Shown here piece by piece: positions 6,307-7,048 of a stretch of 7,048 nt of DNA (position 1 is its first letter; each line of letters starts with the position of its first letter). Made by a program: the position numbers and the translations under genes. The notes under the pieces were generated by a model, which saw only the letters and a program-made list of their open reading frames with translations, was not told the DNA's origin and did not search any database. Location: the NCBI GenBank assembly GCA_028290385.1, contig JAQGJZ010000542.1:1-7048 (forward strand), given 5' to 3'. This DNA comes from Enterovirga sp. Its GTDB lineage: Bacteria; Pseudomonadota; Alphaproteobacteria; Rhizobiales; Beijerinckiaceae.

Positions 6307-6756
6307 TTGAACGCCCCCCGCATCGCCTGTTCCGTGCTCGGCCTCGCGCTTCTTTGCGGTCCGGCCCTCGCCCAGGCACCGGCCGACCAGGCGAAGCGCC
6401 AAGGGCCGGTGATCGCGCTCGAGCTGAACAAGCTGGAAGCTGCCGGCGGCGGCTGCCGCGCCTATTTCGTGGTCGAGAACCGCACGGCTGACAGCGTCAA
6501 GGAGCTCCGGCTCGACACGTTCATCTTCGACGCCGGCGGCCAGATCACGCGCCGCATCGGCCTGACCTTTCCCGACATCCGGGCCGAGCGGACCAAGGTC
6601 GTCCCGTTCGACCTGAACGGCGCCGCGTGCCCGGAGATCGGCCGCGTGCTCATCAACGACGTGCTCGCCTGCACGGCGGGATCCGGCGCGCCGATCGGCA
6701 ATTGCGGCGACCTGCTGCGGGTGTCGACACGCGCGGGCACTCGCTTCGAGTACTGA
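6307..6756 (+). CDS. Exported four-cysteine beta-rich protein, conserved hypothetical
   Basis: Started at TTG 6307, the 149-residue product begins with a textbook Sec signal peptide: MNAPR, a hydrophobic core and GPALA-QA, with cleavage after residue 22 or 24. Starting at the ATG at 6226 would bury this leader behind 27 extra residues, so TTG with GGAGAG seven bases upstream is chosen. The mature part has four cysteines (C50, C108, C122, C133), suggesting two disulfides in the periplasm. It reads as a beta-sandwich: IALELNKLE, CRAYFVVENRT, ELRLDTFIFDAGGQI, VVPFDL, RVLINDVLAC. From memory it resembles a family of exported alphaproteobacterial proteins often labelled 'Tat pathway signal sequence domain protein', although no twin-arginine motif is present here. 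Its function is unknown. It lies behind the 6198-6225 hairpin, so it is probably a separate transcription unit and not part of the T6SS operon. Confidence 0.8.
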   Translation: MNAPRIACSVLGLALLCGPALAQAPADQAKRQGPVIALELNKLEAAGGGCRAYFVVENRTADSVKELRLDTFIFDAGGQITRRIGLTFPDIRAERTKVVPFDLNGAACPEIGRVLINDVLACTAGSGAPIGNCGDLLRVSTRAGTRFEY

Positions 6757-6896
6757 ACTCCTGCCGCTGAGGCGCCGGGCGGTCCAGTACGCGCGAGCGG
6801 CACGTTTCCGGCGCGCCCCGGGCGTCTCACGTCACCGCGGCTCGATCTGCCCACGGTCTTCCGCGCGTCCGCCAAGCGCCTCGAAGGGGCGTTGAC

Positions 6897-7048
6897 TCAA
6901 AAGCCCATGCCGCTCCCAAAGCCCCGAGGCATGGCCGGCTTCGGCGCGCTGGAAGCGGTGGAGACGGGCACCTGGGCCGGCGCAGGCCGCGGACGCGCGA
7001 CGCGCGGCTCCGGCGGCGGGGCCCGGCGCTCCTGCGCCACCGCACGCG
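6897..7048 (-). CDS. C-terminal end of a convergent gene, Pro/Ala-rich tail, function unknown
   Basis: Read on the minus strand, a frame enters at the right edge and stays open for 49 codons to TGA at 6899-6897. Its product is rich in Pro, Ala and Arg and ends in APKPAMPRGFGSGMGF. Codons are almost all G/C-ending (for example GCG, CCG, GTC, CAG, ACC) and the amino acid text has natural spacing, unlike the Arg-dominated text of the overlapping minus-strand frame. The start and all folded domains lie outside the window, so no function can be given. The tail looks like a disordered linker ending in a short Gly/Phe motif, as in some secreted or envelope proteins. It converges on the four-cysteine protein gene across 140 bases. 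The open frame could also be chance in such GC-rich DNA. Confidence 0.5.
   Translation of the reverse strand, partial: RAVAQERRAPPPEPRVARPRPAPAQVPVSTASSAPKPAMPRGFGSGMGF

Noticed and set aside
6877..6891. Small hairpin CGCCTC-GAA-GGGGCG between the convergent genes
   Set aside because: Short stem with a G-T pair (an A-C mismatch on the other strand), no T tract, and far from the + strand stop; too weak to call a terminator.
6827..7045. A 72-codon open frame on the minus strand at the right edge with an ATG
   Set aside because: Arg-dominated text; the alternative minus-strand frame ending at 6897 has better codon use and protein-like text.

Overview
The window is high-GC (about two thirds G+C in most genes) and reads as the end of a type VI secretion system (T6SS) operon followed by its cargo and downstream genes, almost all on the + strand. 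Composition, short Shine-Dalgarno spacing with GTG/TTG starts, and the look of the proteins suggest an alphaproteobacterium of the Hyphomicrobiales, Methylobacterium-like. That placement is an inference; no rRNA or other marker gene is present.

Positions 1-4282 hold three consecutive T6SS core genes: the 3' end of tssF and complete tssG (two baseplate wedge subunits, overlapping by 4 bases), then complete tssH/clpV (the double-AAA+ ATPase that recycles the contracted sheath). The start of tssF and the rest of the T6SS cluster lie upstream of the window.

Positions 4403-5833 hold the most interesting part, a two-gene cassette of lower and different base composition. The first gene encodes a leaderless protein that joins an N-terminal peptidoglycan-binding-like domain to a C39-like (papain-fold) cysteine peptidase domain with a recognisable Gln/Cys/His/Asp set. 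The second starts 3 bases after its stop and encodes an exported protein with a PKD/Ig-like beta-sandwich. The simplest reading is an antibacterial T6SS effector acting in the target periplasm, with a periplasmic immunity protein beside it. This is inferred from domains, export signals and position, not proven.

Positions 5869-6171 encode a 100-residue acidic protein of unknown function. A strong GC hairpin at 6198-6225 probably marks the 3' end of this transcript. Positions 6307-6756 encode an exported four-cysteine beta-rich protein that is best started at a TTG codon. The right edge carries the last 49 codons of a gene on the opposite strand (6897-7048), with a Pro/Ala-rich tail ending in a Gly/Phe motif, convergent with the preceding gene. 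No tRNA, rRNA, CRISPR array, insertion sequence or replication origin was seen.
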